A stretch of DNA of 27,294 nucleotides from CAUPWF01 sp036656795 (GTDB taxonomy: Bacteria; Bacillota; Clostridia; Lachnospirales; Lachnospiraceae), in contig JAVXHR010000024.1 of NCBI GenBank assembly GCA_036656795.1, positions 1 through 27,294 of the forward strand, written 5' to 3'. The position numbers were made by a program, and so were the translations under genes. The stretch's first letter is position 1, and each line of letters starts with the position of its first letter. Under the pieces are notes generated by a model that made no database searches, was not told the origin of the DNA, and worked only from the letters and a program-made list of their open reading frames with translations. Below, piece after piece: positions 15,265 through 23,225 of this stretch.

Positions 15265-16503
15265 TTAATCAATTGGTCTGTATAAATGTCTTGGAATACC
15301 ATCTACCATAACCGGTGATACATCTCCTTGAATCAAAGGTCGGACATATGTAATGAATTCATCTGTTACATAAGTTCCTTCTTTATTGACCCATTCTCTT
15401 GGAACCAGTCTTTCATCATTCGCAATCTTATGCACATCTTTTACTTCTGTCCTACATTGGTATGGATCATCAGATACTCGTTCCATAACGACCATCTTTC
15501 CACTATCGCCCTCATCTCCTGCTTTTACCGCCGCACCACCTACTTGGCTTGCTTCTAAGATATCTACACGAGAAGCTAGATGAGAAGCTGCTCGCTGCAA
15601 CGTACTTAATTCAACCGCACGCGTTTTACAACCAATTTCTTTTGCAATCAAACAGGACAGATAATTTGCTGTTCCGGTCAATTGTTTGTGTCCAAAAGCA
15701 TCTACAAAATCTACGCCCTCTGATAATTCACATACGTAACGACCATCTTGAATCCGAATTCCTTCCGATACCGCCACTACTACTGAATATTTTTTTTCTA
15801 ATAATTTTTTTATTTTTGCAACAAATTTTTCCACATCAAATGTAAGCTCTGGCAGATAAATCAGATCCGGTCCACAACAATCTTCTCCCTTTGCTAATGC
15901 TGCCGCTCCGGTTAACCAGCCTGCGTTACGTCCCATAATCTCTACTATTGTCACTAATCCATGTTCATACTTTAAACTATGGCCATCACGAATAATCTCT
16001 TTTACTGAGGTACCAATATACTTTGCCGCACTTCCATATCCTGGTGTGTGGTCTGTCAATGCCAAGTCATTGTCAATGGTCTTTGGCACTCCTAAGAATT
16101 TTGTATGTCCACGTCCTGTTAACATAGAATAATCATATAATTTCTTAATTGTATCCATAGAATCATTCCCACCGATATAGATAAAACATTCTATATCAAG
16201 ATTCTCTAAAATATCAAAAATCTTTTCATATACTTCCTGATTCTCATGTATCTCCGGTAATTTGTATCTACAAGACCCCAAAAATGCCGCCGGTGTCCTT
16301 TTCAATAATTCTACATCTAAATCTGTCTTGATATGATCCGCCAGATTGATATATGACCCTTCCATCAGTCCCTGTATTCCATGAAGCATTCCATATATTT
16401 TGCTTGCGCCACGTTCTTTTGCTGTGCAATAAACCCCTGCTAAGCTTGAATTAATCGCCGATGTTGGGCCTCCTGATTGTCCTACAATTACATTCCCTTT
16501 CAT
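15265..16503 (-). CDS. PPi-type 6-phosphofructokinase, copy 2
   Basis: A 412-residue paralogue of the gene at 10459. It shows the same diagnostic changes: GGNDS (111-115), VPKTIDND (K141, catalytic D144) and MGRNAGWL, so PPi dependence is inferred. The frame is open 19 codons upstream, but the ATG at 16503 has GGAGG 9 bases before it and begins directly with MKGNVIVGQSGGPTSAINSS, the conserved N-terminus. It lies 88 bases after the repeat peptide and has its own promoter there, so it may be expressed both with and without the glycerol genes. Why the cell keeps two copies 4 kb apart is unknown; one may prefer the gluconeogenic direction during growth on glycerol. Confidence 0.88.
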   Translation of the reverse strand: MKGNVIVGQSGGPTSAINSSLAGVYCTAKERGASKIYGMLHGIQGLMEGSYINLADHIKTDLDVELLKRTPAAFLGSCRYKLPEIHENQEVYEKIFDILENLDIECFIYIGGNDSMDTIKKLYDYSMLTGRGHTKFLGVPKTIDNDLALTDHTPGYGSAAKYIGTSVKEIIRDGHSLKYEHGLVTIVEIMGRNAGWLTGAAALAKGEDCCGPDLIYLPELTFDVEKFVAKIKKLLEKKYSVVVAVSEGIRIQDGRYVCELSEGVDFVDAFGHKQLTGTANYLSCLIAKEIGCKTRAVELSTLQRAASHLASRVDILEASQVGGAAVKAGDEGDSGKMVVMERVSDDPYQCRTEVKDVHKIANDERLVPREWVNKEGTYVTDEFITYVRPLIQGDVSPVMVDGIPRHLYRPID

Positions 16504-16543
16504 TTTCACGTACCTCCACACTAATATTCGCTTTATCTCTACT

Positions 16544-16572
16544 ATTCTAGTGCATTTCACGCCTTTTGTAAA
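16544..16572 (-). promoter_or_regulatory. Internal promoter of the second phosphofructokinase
   Basis: Minus strand: TTTACA (16572-16567), 17-base spacer, TAGAAT (16549-16544), 40 bases before the ATG. The -10 hexamer is the same as at the pseudokinase promoter. Confidence 0.6.
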
Positions 16573-16591
16573 GGTATCTTCTATGATTATC

Positions 16592-16783
16592 CTAGGATTC
16601 GCCCTCGCAATTCATATCTGTTATACCACAGGTCAGATCTTCCTCTTCACTTACACAATTCATGTCTGTTATACCACAAGTTTCCTCTTCTTCACCCTCC
16701 ACGCAATTCATATCTGTTATACCACAAGTTTCCTCTTCATTTGTAATTCCATTCATGTTATTAATATCTAATTTTTTCTTCAT
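16592..16783 (-). CDS. 63-residue acidic peptide with three TCGITDMNC repeats
   Basis: The start ATG 16783 follows a strong AGGGGG site by six bases, and the gene lies 11 bases after the DUF1667 gene in the glycerol run, so translation is likely. The product has a short basic start (MKKKLDINNMNG), a possible degenerate unit without cysteine, then three identical nonapeptides TCGITDMNC at 19-27, 35-43 and 51-59 with a strict 16-residue period, joined by glutamate-rich linkers (EGEEEE, SEEEDL). All six cysteines are in C-x6-C pairs. The repeats differ at DNA level at three positions only, all synonymous. I know no family with this motif. It could be a RiPP precursor with three cores (CGITD fits the CxxxD pattern of ranthipeptides), or a metal or Fe-S carrier serving the neighbouring dehydrogenase. 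No maturase, protease or exporter is in the window. Confidence 0.7.
   Translation of the reverse strand: MKKKLDINNMNGITNEEETCGITDMNCVEGEEEETCGITDMNCVSEEEDLTCGITDMNCEGES
16607..16729 (-). repeat. Three 27-bp core repeats with 48-bp period
   Basis: Copies at 16703-16729, 16655-16681 and 16607-16633. They differ only as GAT/GAC, TGC/TGT and ACT/ACC, leaving the peptide unchanged. The linkers between them vary more. Confidence 0.9.
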
Positions 16784-16794
16784 ATCCTTACCCC

Positions 16795-17166
16795 CTATAC
16801 GTTTTTAGTTGCTACCACATCTACACCCGTTCCTGCAACATTAGACACAATGACTTCTCCAATATGCACCGGTGCGTTTACCGTAATACCTTTTAACGCT
16901 TTCACGCATTCAAATATCTTATTTTTAGGAATATCTTCTTTTGTTTTTACTGATATCATATCCACACTCCCACCATTTACCATAACGGTAGATGTTACAA
17001 TACGAGTTGGATTTGTTATCTCTTTATGTGCATACGTATCTCCACGAGGACAGGTATTTCCTGAAACCTTAATTACTTTTCCTTGCTCTATTTCTACCAT
17101 AAGTGCACAGCCCATGGGACATCCAATACAGGTCAATTCTCTCTGTTCTATCTTTTTATGTTCCAT
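16795..17166 (-). CDS. DUF1667 protein, probable Fe-S component of the glycerol-3-phosphate dehydrogenase
   Basis: A 123-residue protein whose N-terminus carries CIGCPMGC and CPRG (C13, C16, C20, C39), the four-cysteine pattern of DUF1667 and similar to the Fe-S end of molybdopterin oxidoreductases, so it probably holds one [4Fe-4S] cluster. The C-terminal part (ITNPTRIVTSTVMVNG..., VNAPVHIGEVIVSNVAGTGVDVVATKNV) is the usual DUF1667 tail. It has no signal or membrane segment. It sits 4 bases after the NAD/FAD oxidoreductase gene with GGAGG for its start. In clostridia this family occurs regularly as the third gene after two flavoproteins in glycerol loci, so a role in electron transfer from glycerol 3-phosphate is inferred. 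Confidence 0.85.
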   Translation of the reverse strand: MEHKKIEQRELTCIGCPMGCALMVEIEQGKVIKVSGNTCPRGDTYAHKEITNPTRIVTSTVMVNGGSVDMISVKTKEDIPKNKIFECVKALKGITVNAPVHIGEVIVSNVAGTGVDVVATKNV

Positions 17167-17170
17167 CTTT

Positions 17171-18442
17171 CTATGCCTCCTCTATCTTAATTGTAATCGT
17201 CTTGAGGTTAGGATATTCCTTTACCTTTTCTTTGTCAAGTTTAATACTCTCCATCTCACCCGGCGCAACTACAGGACGCTTTCTGTGCAACACCCTTTCT
17301 TCTCCAAAATATACACTGATAAAGCAATTTTTATACACAGCACCTACTCGAAACCGTACTGTAATTTGATCCTCCATACGTTCTGTGTTTACTGTTCTTG
17401 GTACTGTATAACGCACGCCCTCTATTGGATTAATAAGAATCTCCGTATGAGTGGTGCCGTGAACATCATGACCATTCTGAACATATTTCGCAGCATTTCT
17501 TCCTGCAGTTCCGGCTTCTTCTGATACAAAATCAACCAAATCATGTACATGCAATACATTGCCACATGCAAACACACCCTCTATACTTGTTTCCAGGCTT
17601 TCATTGACATTCGGCCCCGATGTTATACGATTCATCTCAATTCCCATTCCATTGGACAATTCATTTTCCGGTATTAATCCTACGGATAATAATAATGTAT
17701 CACATACATACTCTTCTTCTGTTCCGGGAATTGGTTTTCCTTTTTCATCAACCTTAGCCAGTGTAATCCCTTCCAATCGTTCTTTTCCTCTGATATCAAT
17801 TACTGTATGACTTAGTTTAAGTGGAATATTATAATCGTCCAGACATTGAACAATATTACGTTTTAGTCCTCCCGAATATGGCATCAGCTCCGATACTACT
17901 TTTACATTTGCCCCTTCTAAAGTCATGCGTCTAGCCATAATTAATCCAATATCACCAGAGCCTAAAATGACAACTTCTCTTCCCGGCATCAATCCTTCCA
18001 TATTCACAAGACGTTGTGCAGTTCCTGCAGAATAGATGCCTGCCGGTCGATAGCCCGGAATATTAAGGGCCCCTCTAGAACGTTCTCTACAACCCATGGC
18101 TAAGATAATCGCTTTTGCCTGAATCTCACATAGTCCTTCTTCTCGATTCATGATAGTAATCTGTTTATCCGGGCGAATATCCATAACCATCGTATGTAGC
18201 TTATATTCAATTTGTAGTTCTTTCGTTTGTTCTATAAACCTACTGGCATATTCCGGTCCCGTTAATTCTTCTTTAAATGTATGAAGTCCAAATCCATTAT
18301 GAATGCATTGATTTAGGATTCCGCCAAGTTCTTTATCTCTTTCTAGAATTAAGATGCTCTCTACTCCACTTTTTTTCGCTGCAACTGCTGCAGCAAGACC
18401 GGCCGGTCCTCCCCCAATAATGACAATATCATATGTTTTCAT
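17171..18442 (-). CDS. NAD(P)/FAD-dependent oxidoreductase of the glycerol-3-phosphate dehydrogenase locus
   Basis: A 423-residue pyridine-nucleotide-disulfide-type flavoprotein. FAD-binding motif IIGGGPAGLAAA (8-19), NAD-binding motif VVILGSGDIGL (157-167), and the conserved ATG-like AMGCRERSR (115-123) are visible; 'GGILNQCIHNGFG' (C46) is typical of the HcnB/GlpB-like opine and glycerol-phosphate dehydrogenase partners. It likely accepts electrons from the upstream flavoprotein and passes them to NAD or another carrier. AGGAGG precedes the ATG; it is 15 bases after the upstream gene and 4 before DUF1667, a tight operon. The precise acceptor cannot be read from sequence. Confidence 0.85.
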   Translation of the reverse strand: MKTYDIVIIGGGPAGLAAAVAAKKSGVESILILERDKELGGILNQCIHNGFGLHTFKEELTGPEYASRFIEQTKELQIEYKLHTMVMDIRPDKQITIMNREEGLCEIQAKAIILAMGCRERSRGALNIPGYRPAGIYSAGTAQRLVNMEGLMPGREVVILGSGDIGLIMARRMTLEGANVKVVSELMPYSGGLKRNIVQCLDDYNIPLKLSHTVIDIRGKERLEGITLAKVDEKGKPIPGTEEEYVCDTLLLSVGLIPENELSNGMGIEMNRITSGPNVNESLETSIEGVFACGNVLHVHDLVDFVSEEAGTAGRNAAKYVQNGHDVHGTTHTEILINPIEGVRYTVPRTVNTERMEDQITVRFRVGAVYKNCFISVYFGEERVLHRKRPVVAPGEMESIKLDKEKVKEYPNLKTITIKIEEA

Positions 18443-18457
18443 CTACTGCGCCTCCTT

Positions 18458-19894
18458 TTATAGTCTGTCTTTGTTTGTTCCAACAACAATCTTGGAATTT
18501 CCACCTGATTTTGTAATATCAAACATGCTTATGTTACATTCTCTAGCAAGAATTTCCATCGTTCGCGGAGAACAAAATCCTGACTGACAGCGGCCCATTC
18601 CGGCACGAGTTCTACGTTTCACTCCATCTAATGAATGAGCTCCCAAAGGTCGTCTAATTGCATCTATAATCTCTCCCTCTGTAACCATCTCACAACGGCA
18701 TATAATATTTCCATATGTGGGATTCTTTTGAATCAATTCCTTACGTTCTTCTTTTGATAATATTTCCGGGTCTAGAATTCCTTTTCTCGTCCCTATAAAA
18801 TTAGGATCATTTTCTAATCCTAATTTTTCTTTTAAAATATCTGCCACCATAACACCAATTGCAGGACTGCTAGAAAGACCTGGAGATTCAATTCCCGCAC
18901 AATCTATAAATCCTTTTGCATCTGCTACTTCTTCAATGATAAATTCATGATGGTCTTCATGTGCCCGCAGCCCTGCAAAAGAAGTAATTACTTGACGCAT
19001 GGGAAGATTTCTTACATTATCCCCTGCTTTTTGCACAACTTCGCCAAGTCCCTCTATCGTTGTATTGGTTCCGCCTTTATCCGCAATATCTATTGCGGTA
19101 GGTCCAACAATCAGGTTGCCATGAATTGTTGGAGTTACTAACACTCCCTTGCCAAATTTCCCAGGAAGTGCAAAGATGGTCTTCGACACGTGTTGTCCCG
19201 CACTCTTATCAAGCAGACAATAATCCCCTCTTCGTGGTGTGATATGAATTTTATACTCACTTACCATATTATGGAATTTATCTGCATAGACTCCCGCTGC
19301 ATTTACTACACATTTTGTTTCATATATCCCTTTGTTTGTATAAAGTGCATAGCCACCTAATATCTTTTTAATATCCAGTACTTCCGTCTGAAACTGAAAT
19401 TCCACCCCGTTTGTATATGCATTTTCCGCAAATGCGATATTCATGCTAAAAGGACACACAATTCCACTTGTCGGCACATATAAAGCCGCAACTACTTCCT
19501 CTGTTACGTTTGGTTCCATTTCCAGAACTTCTTCTTTATTTAAAATACGAAGATCTTTTACTCCATTCGTGATCCCACGTTCGTATAATTCTTTTAAATT
19601 TGGCATATCTTCTTCGTGCCTGCATATTACAAGTGAACCGTTTCTGATAAATGGGAAATCTAATTCTTTGGAAAGTTGATCCATCATTTCATTTCCCAAT
19701 ACATTTAATTTTGCCATTAGTGAACCGGATTTTGCATCATGTCCACCATGTATGATTGCACTATTTGCCTTTGATGTTCCACAACACACATCTTCTTCTT
19801 TTTCCAGTACACATGCATGTACTTTATATCTTGACAACTCTCTTGCCGATGCTGCTCCTGACACGCCTGCGCCAATGATAATTACATCATACAT
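18458..19894 (-). CDS. FAD-dependent glycerol-3-phosphate dehydrogenase-like protein with BFD-type Fe-S domain
   Basis: A 478-residue DAO-family flavoprotein. The frame is open 29 codons further up, but ATG 19894 has AAAGGAGAG six bases upstream and begins MYDVIIIGAGVSGAASAREL, the FAD-binding fold. The C-terminal ~80 residues form a BFD/[2Fe-2S]-like domain with CRC (C399, C401) and CQSGFC (C436, C441). This matches the GlpA/LhgO-like clostridial enzymes that oxidise glycerol 3-phosphate to dihydroxyacetone phosphate; substrate is inferred from the adjacent glpF and glpK. It opens the three-gene dehydrogenase block and is preceded by a 123-base gap containing a long hairpin. 2-hydroxyglutarate oxidase is the main alternative, unlikely in this context. 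Confidence 0.88.
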   Translation of the reverse strand: MYDVIIIGAGVSGAASARELSRYKVHACVLEKEEDVCCGTSKANSAIIHGGHDAKSGSLMAKLNVLGNEMMDQLSKELDFPFIRNGSLVICRHEEDMPNLKELYERGITNGVKDLRILNKEEVLEMEPNVTEEVVAALYVPTSGIVCPFSMNIAFAENAYTNGVEFQFQTEVLDIKKILGGYALYTNKGIYETKCVVNAAGVYADKFHNMVSEYKIHITPRRGDYCLLDKSAGQHVSKTIFALPGKFGKGVLVTPTIHGNLIVGPTAIDIADKGGTNTTIEGLGEVVQKAGDNVRNLPMRQVITSFAGLRAHEDHHEFIIEEVADAKGFIDCAGIESPGLSSSPAIGVMVADILKEKLGLENDPNFIGTRKGILDPEILSKEERKELIQKNPTYGNIICRCEMVTEGEIIDAIRRPLGAHSLDGVKRRTRAGMGRCQSGFCSPRTMEILARECNISMFDITKSGGNSKIVVGTNKDRL

Positions 19895-19923
19895 TATATT
19901 CTCTCCTTTATATCCTGTTTGAT

Positions 19924-19976
19924 AAAAGGCCCGGCTAATACACATATCTTTCGATACATGATTGCCAGGCTCCTTT
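19924..19976 (-). promoter_or_regulatory. Long structured hairpin in the leader of the dehydrogenase gene
   Basis: Minus strand: AAAGG, bulged A, GCCTGGC, internal loop aat, CATGTATC, GAAA tetraloop, GATATGTG, internal loop tatta, GCCGGGC, CTTTT. Both helices pair fully (with G-U pairs), about 20 bp in all. It ends 30 bases before the start codon. The short U tract could make it an attenuator; GlpP, encoded upstream, acts on glpD leader RNA in Bacillus, so control by GlpP is a reasonable inference. Confidence 0.5.
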
Positions 19977-20017
19977 CTCACGCGACTCTTCTTTAATTAT
20001 TAGTATCTACTACATTT

Positions 20018-20728
20018 CTACCAAGGAATTGCTCCGTATACTAACACTGCTAACAACCCACCTATGATTGGTCCAATAATAGGTACAATGGCATATCCCC
20101 AGTTAGAATCTGTCTTTCCTTTAATTGGCAATAATGCATGCGCAATACGTGGTCCCAGATCACGAGCCGGATTAATTGCATAACCGGTCAGACCACCAAG
20201 GGACATACCTACTGAAACAATAATACCAAATACCAAGAAATTACTCAACCCACCTGCAAGACCATCTACCTGTGCAATTCCTTTGATGGCAAATACAAGT
20301 ACAAACGTACCAATGGTTTCACTTAAAATATTTAACCCTTTATTCGGAACCGATGGAGCAGTACAGAACACACCACGCTTTGTAGCACCCTCTTCTGTCG
20401 CATCAAACTGACCTTTGAATAAAATATATACAAGACATGCTCCTAAGAATGCTCCCGCCATCTGTGCGATCACATACCCCGGAACAAGCTCCCATGGCAT
20501 ACTTCCGTCTGCTGCTAATGCAATGGTTAATGCTGGATTAAAATGTGCTCCCGAAGCTGCTGCAAAGATAAATGCAGGAAGCATAACCGCAAGACCCCAG
20601 CCAAATGTGATTTGGATAGAACCAGCACCTTTCATGCCAGATTTGTTCAATGTAACATTGGCAACAACTCCATCTCCTAAAAGTATCAGAATCATTGTTC
20701 CTAAAAACTCTGCTATATATGGTAACAT
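20018..20728 (-). CDS. glpF: Glycerol facilitator GlpF (aquaglyceroporin)
   Basis: A 236-residue MIP-family channel with six helices and both half-helix motifs: NPA at 64-66 and NPARD at 186-190. The aspartate after the second NPAR is characteristic of glycerol facilitators rather than water-specific aquaporins. Length is usual for the family. It lies 30 bases after glpK and is preceded by AAGGGGGAAA. It lets glycerol enter passively to be trapped by the kinase. Confidence 0.95.
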   Translation of the reverse strand: MLPYIAEFLGTMILILLGDGVVANVTLNKSGMKGAGSIQITFGWGLAVMLPAFIFAAASGAHFNPALTIALAADGSMPWELVPGYVIAQMAGAFLGACLVYILFKGQFDATEEGATKRGVFCTAPSVPNKGLNILSETIGTFVLVFAIKGIAQVDGLAGGLSNFLVFGIIVSVGMSLGGLTGYAINPARDLGPRIAHALLPIKGKTDSNWGYAIVPIIGPIIGGLLAVLVYGAIPW

Positions 20729-20758
20729 TATGATTTCCCCCTTGATTTAATATATAAA

Positions 20759-22255
20759 TTAGTCTTCCTTTGCCCATCCATAAGAATATTTTACCGCTTT
20801 GTTCCAACCTTTGATCTTTGCATCTCTGTCTGCTGCATCAACTGCTGGTTCAAAGATCCGATCAATTGCCCAGTTCTTAACAACTTCCTCTTTGTTTGAC
20901 CAGTAACCTACTGCAAGACCTGCTAGATAAGCTGCTCCCATTGCAGTTGTCTCTACACACTGTGGGCGATTAACTGGTGCATTAATGAGATTAGCCTGTG
21001 ATTGCATTAAGAAGTTATTTGCACTTGCTCCACCATCTACTTTTAATGCACTTAATGTAATACCGGAATCTGCTTCCATTGCGGTTAATACATCATTTAC
21101 CTGATATGCAATGGATTCTAATGTTGCTCTGATAATATGATATTTATTTACCCCACGAGTTAATCCTACAATGGTTCCTCTTGCATATTGATCCCAATGT
21201 GGTGCCCCAAGTCCTGTAAATGCAGGAACAACATAACAACCATTTGTATCTTTTACCTTTTGTGCCATATATTCCGAATCCGGTGAAGCATCAATGATTT
21301 TTAATTCATCACGTAACCATTGAATTGCTGCTCCAGCTACAAAAATAGAACCCTCTAATGCATAGTTTACTTTTCCATCAAGACCCCACGCAATAGTAGT
21401 TACAAGTCCATTTTTAGAAAACACTGGTTTCTCTCCTGTATTCATTAATAAGAAACAACCGGTACCATATGTATTCTTTGCTTCTCCTGCTGTAAAACAT
21501 GTTTGTCCAAAGAGAGCTGCCTGCTGATCTCCTGCTGCACCGGCGATTGGAATTGGTCCACCAAAGAAAGATGGATCAGATTCTCCATACACATAACTGG
21601 ATGGCTTTGCTTCCGGTAACATGGATCTTGGAATCTGAAGCTCTGCAAGAATCTCATCATCCCATTTCAAATCATTAATATTAAATAATAAGGTTCGTGA
21701 TGCATTGGAGTAATCTGTTACATGTACTTTTCCTTTGGTTAATTTCCAAATCAACCATGTTTCAACTGTTCCAAAAAGTAATTCTCCTTTTTCTGCTCGT
21801 TCTCTTGCACCTTCCACATGATCAAGAATCCATTTTACTTTTGTTCCCGAAAAATATGCATCAATCAGTAATCCTGTTTTTGCTCGAAAGGTATCTGTAA
21901 GTCCTTTTTCTTTCAGTGTATCACAATATTCCGATGTTCTTCTACATTGCCATACAATTGCGTGATAGATAGGTTCCCCTGTCTCTTTATCCCATACAAT
22001 TGCAGTTTCTCTCTGATTTGTAATACCAATTGCTGCAATATCTGCTGCTGTTGCCCCTATGTTATTCATAGCCTCTACAGCTACTCCTAACTGAGTTGAC
22101 CAGATTTCGTCCGCATCATGCTCTACCCAACCCGGTTTTGGGAAATATTGTGTAAACTCTTTTTGAGCCACACTGCACATCTCCCCTTTCTCGTTAAACA
22201 AAATACAACGATTACTTGTTGTTCCTGCATCCAATGCCATTACATACTTTCCCAT
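20759..22255 (-). CDS. glpK: Glycerol kinase GlpK
   Basis: A 498-residue FGGY-family kinase making glycerol 3-phosphate from glycerol and ATP. It starts ALDAGTTSNRCILF, contains TNQRET with the glycerol-binding region, YSNASRTLLFNI, GAAGDQQAALFGQ, KNTYGTGCFLLMNTG and KVDGGASANNFLMQ, all standard in GlpK. Length matches the family. AAGGAGG precedes ATG 22255. In many Firmicutes GlpK is also activated by HPr-dependent phosphorylation of a histidine near residue 230; a histidine was not located there with certainty. It follows glpP by 128 bases. Confidence 0.97.
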   Translation of the reverse strand: MGKYVMALDAGTTSNRCILFNEKGEMCSVAQKEFTQYFPKPGWVEHDADEIWSTQLGVAVEAMNNIGATAADIAAIGITNQRETAIVWDKETGEPIYHAIVWQCRRTSEYCDTLKEKGLTDTFRAKTGLLIDAYFSGTKVKWILDHVEGARERAEKGELLFGTVETWLIWKLTKGKVHVTDYSNASRTLLFNINDLKWDDEILAELQIPRSMLPEAKPSSYVYGESDPSFFGGPIPIAGAAGDQQAALFGQTCFTAGEAKNTYGTGCFLLMNTGEKPVFSKNGLVTTIAWGLDGKVNYALEGSIFVAGAAIQWLRDELKIIDASPDSEYMAQKVKDTNGCYVVPAFTGLGAPHWDQYARGTIVGLTRGVNKYHIIRATLESIAYQVNDVLTAMEADSGITLSALKVDGGASANNFLMQSQANLINAPVNRPQCVETTAMGAAYLAGLAVGYWSNKEEVVKNWAIDRIFEPAVDAADRDAKIKGWNKAVKYSYGWAKED

Positions 22256-22383
22256 TGTTTAAATCCTCCTTTTTTTGAAACAATAGTTTCTATCATCATT
22301 TCTATGGTAGATCCTATCATTGTTATAATTAAATTATCTTACATTTAAAATAAGACAATTTAGTTCGATATTCAGGAATCCAT

Positions 22384-22953
22384 TTACATAAACCACACTG
22401 TTTGATTTGTTGTTGACACAGAGATTGCTCCCGCAGATAGTGCGCCTACTACATCTTCCTTATCACGAATCAATCCTCCAGCAATAATTGGTATCTTACT
22501 AATTGCACAGATATCTTTAATTATCTTGGGCATGACCCCCGGTAATACTTCGATAAAATCTGGTTGTATTGCATATTGTTGTTTCCCAATATTCTCTAAT
22601 GCCATGGAATCAATAATAAAAAATCTTAAAATAGTAAATAGAGATAATTCTTTCCCTCTTTTAATTAATGCAGGCTTGGTCGTAATTATTCCATCCGCCT
22701 GTGTATTATTCTTAATAAAATCAACTGCAACATCTTTTGAGCTTAGTCCAGTAATTAAATCCATGTGTACCATTGCAATCTGTCCGGATGCTTTTACCTG
22801 TGCAACAATATCTTTAATTGTGCAGATATCGCCAAATAAAATAAATACCACCTTAATATCTTCAAGTGCACCACATTTCTTAAGTCCCTCCATATCCTTT
22901 ACTGCCGCAATGACCGGACTCTCTTCTACTGCATCATAAAATCTTTGTTCCAT
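22384..22953 (-). CDS. glpP: Glycerol-3-phosphate responsive antiterminator GlpP
   Basis: A 189-residue TIM-barrel-like RNA-binding regulator. The frame extends 42 codons upstream, but ATG 22953 is preceded by GAGAGGAAGAGG and starts the conserved MEQRFYDAVEESPVIAAVKD. Other matches are HMDLITGLSSKDVAVDFI, ADGIITTKPALIKRGKE, EVLPGVMPKIIKDI and IPIIAGGLIRDKEDV. In Bacillus GlpP binds glycerol 3-phosphate and leader mRNA to prevent termination and to stabilise glpD message. Here it heads the glycerol genes with its own promoter; candidate targets are the glpK leader and the hairpin at 19924-19976. Confidence 0.93.
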   Translation of the reverse strand: MEQRFYDAVEESPVIAAVKDMEGLKKCGALEDIKVVFILFGDICTIKDIVAQVKASGQIAMVHMDLITGLSSKDVAVDFIKNNTQADGIITTKPALIKRGKELSLFTILRFFIIDSMALENIGKQQYAIQPDFIEVLPGVMPKIIKDICAISKIPIIAGGLIRDKEDVVGALSAGAISVSTTNQTVWFM

Positions 22954-23021
22954 TCCTCTTCCTCTCTGCTTTTTGCATATCCCCAAGGGGGTTTTACCAT
23001 ATAGGGGATAAGATTTCCTAT

Positions 23022-23050
23022 ATAATAAAAAAAAACAAATTTCATAACAA
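23022..23050 (-). promoter_or_regulatory. Promoter of glpP
   Basis: Minus strand: TTGTTA (23050-23045), 17-base spacer, TATTAT (23027-23022). A short inverted repeat ACAAC/GTTGT overlaps the -35, and ATATAGG/CCTATAT flanks the -10 to +1 region; either could be an operator. The rest of the 270-base gap up to 23225 shows no gene. Confidence 0.5.
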
Positions 23051-23225
23051 CACCTCTGTTGTATAAAATCTGCTCTCATCGTCTCAGCACTTTTATTAAG
23101 TTAAAACGAGCATAACACAATACACAAAAAAATGCAATCTTCTTTATTATTTTTAGTGATTATCACCATTATATTCTCTTATTTTTGTGCATTGTGCAAT
23201 AATGATTCCCTTATTTTCGCTCACT

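Noticed and set aside
22256..22383. Promoter or terminator-antiterminator in the glpK leader
   Set aside because: TTGTCT and TATAAC hexamers are present but with wrong spacing, and the only hairpin (GAAAC/GTTTC) is followed by A residues, so no clear element can be named.
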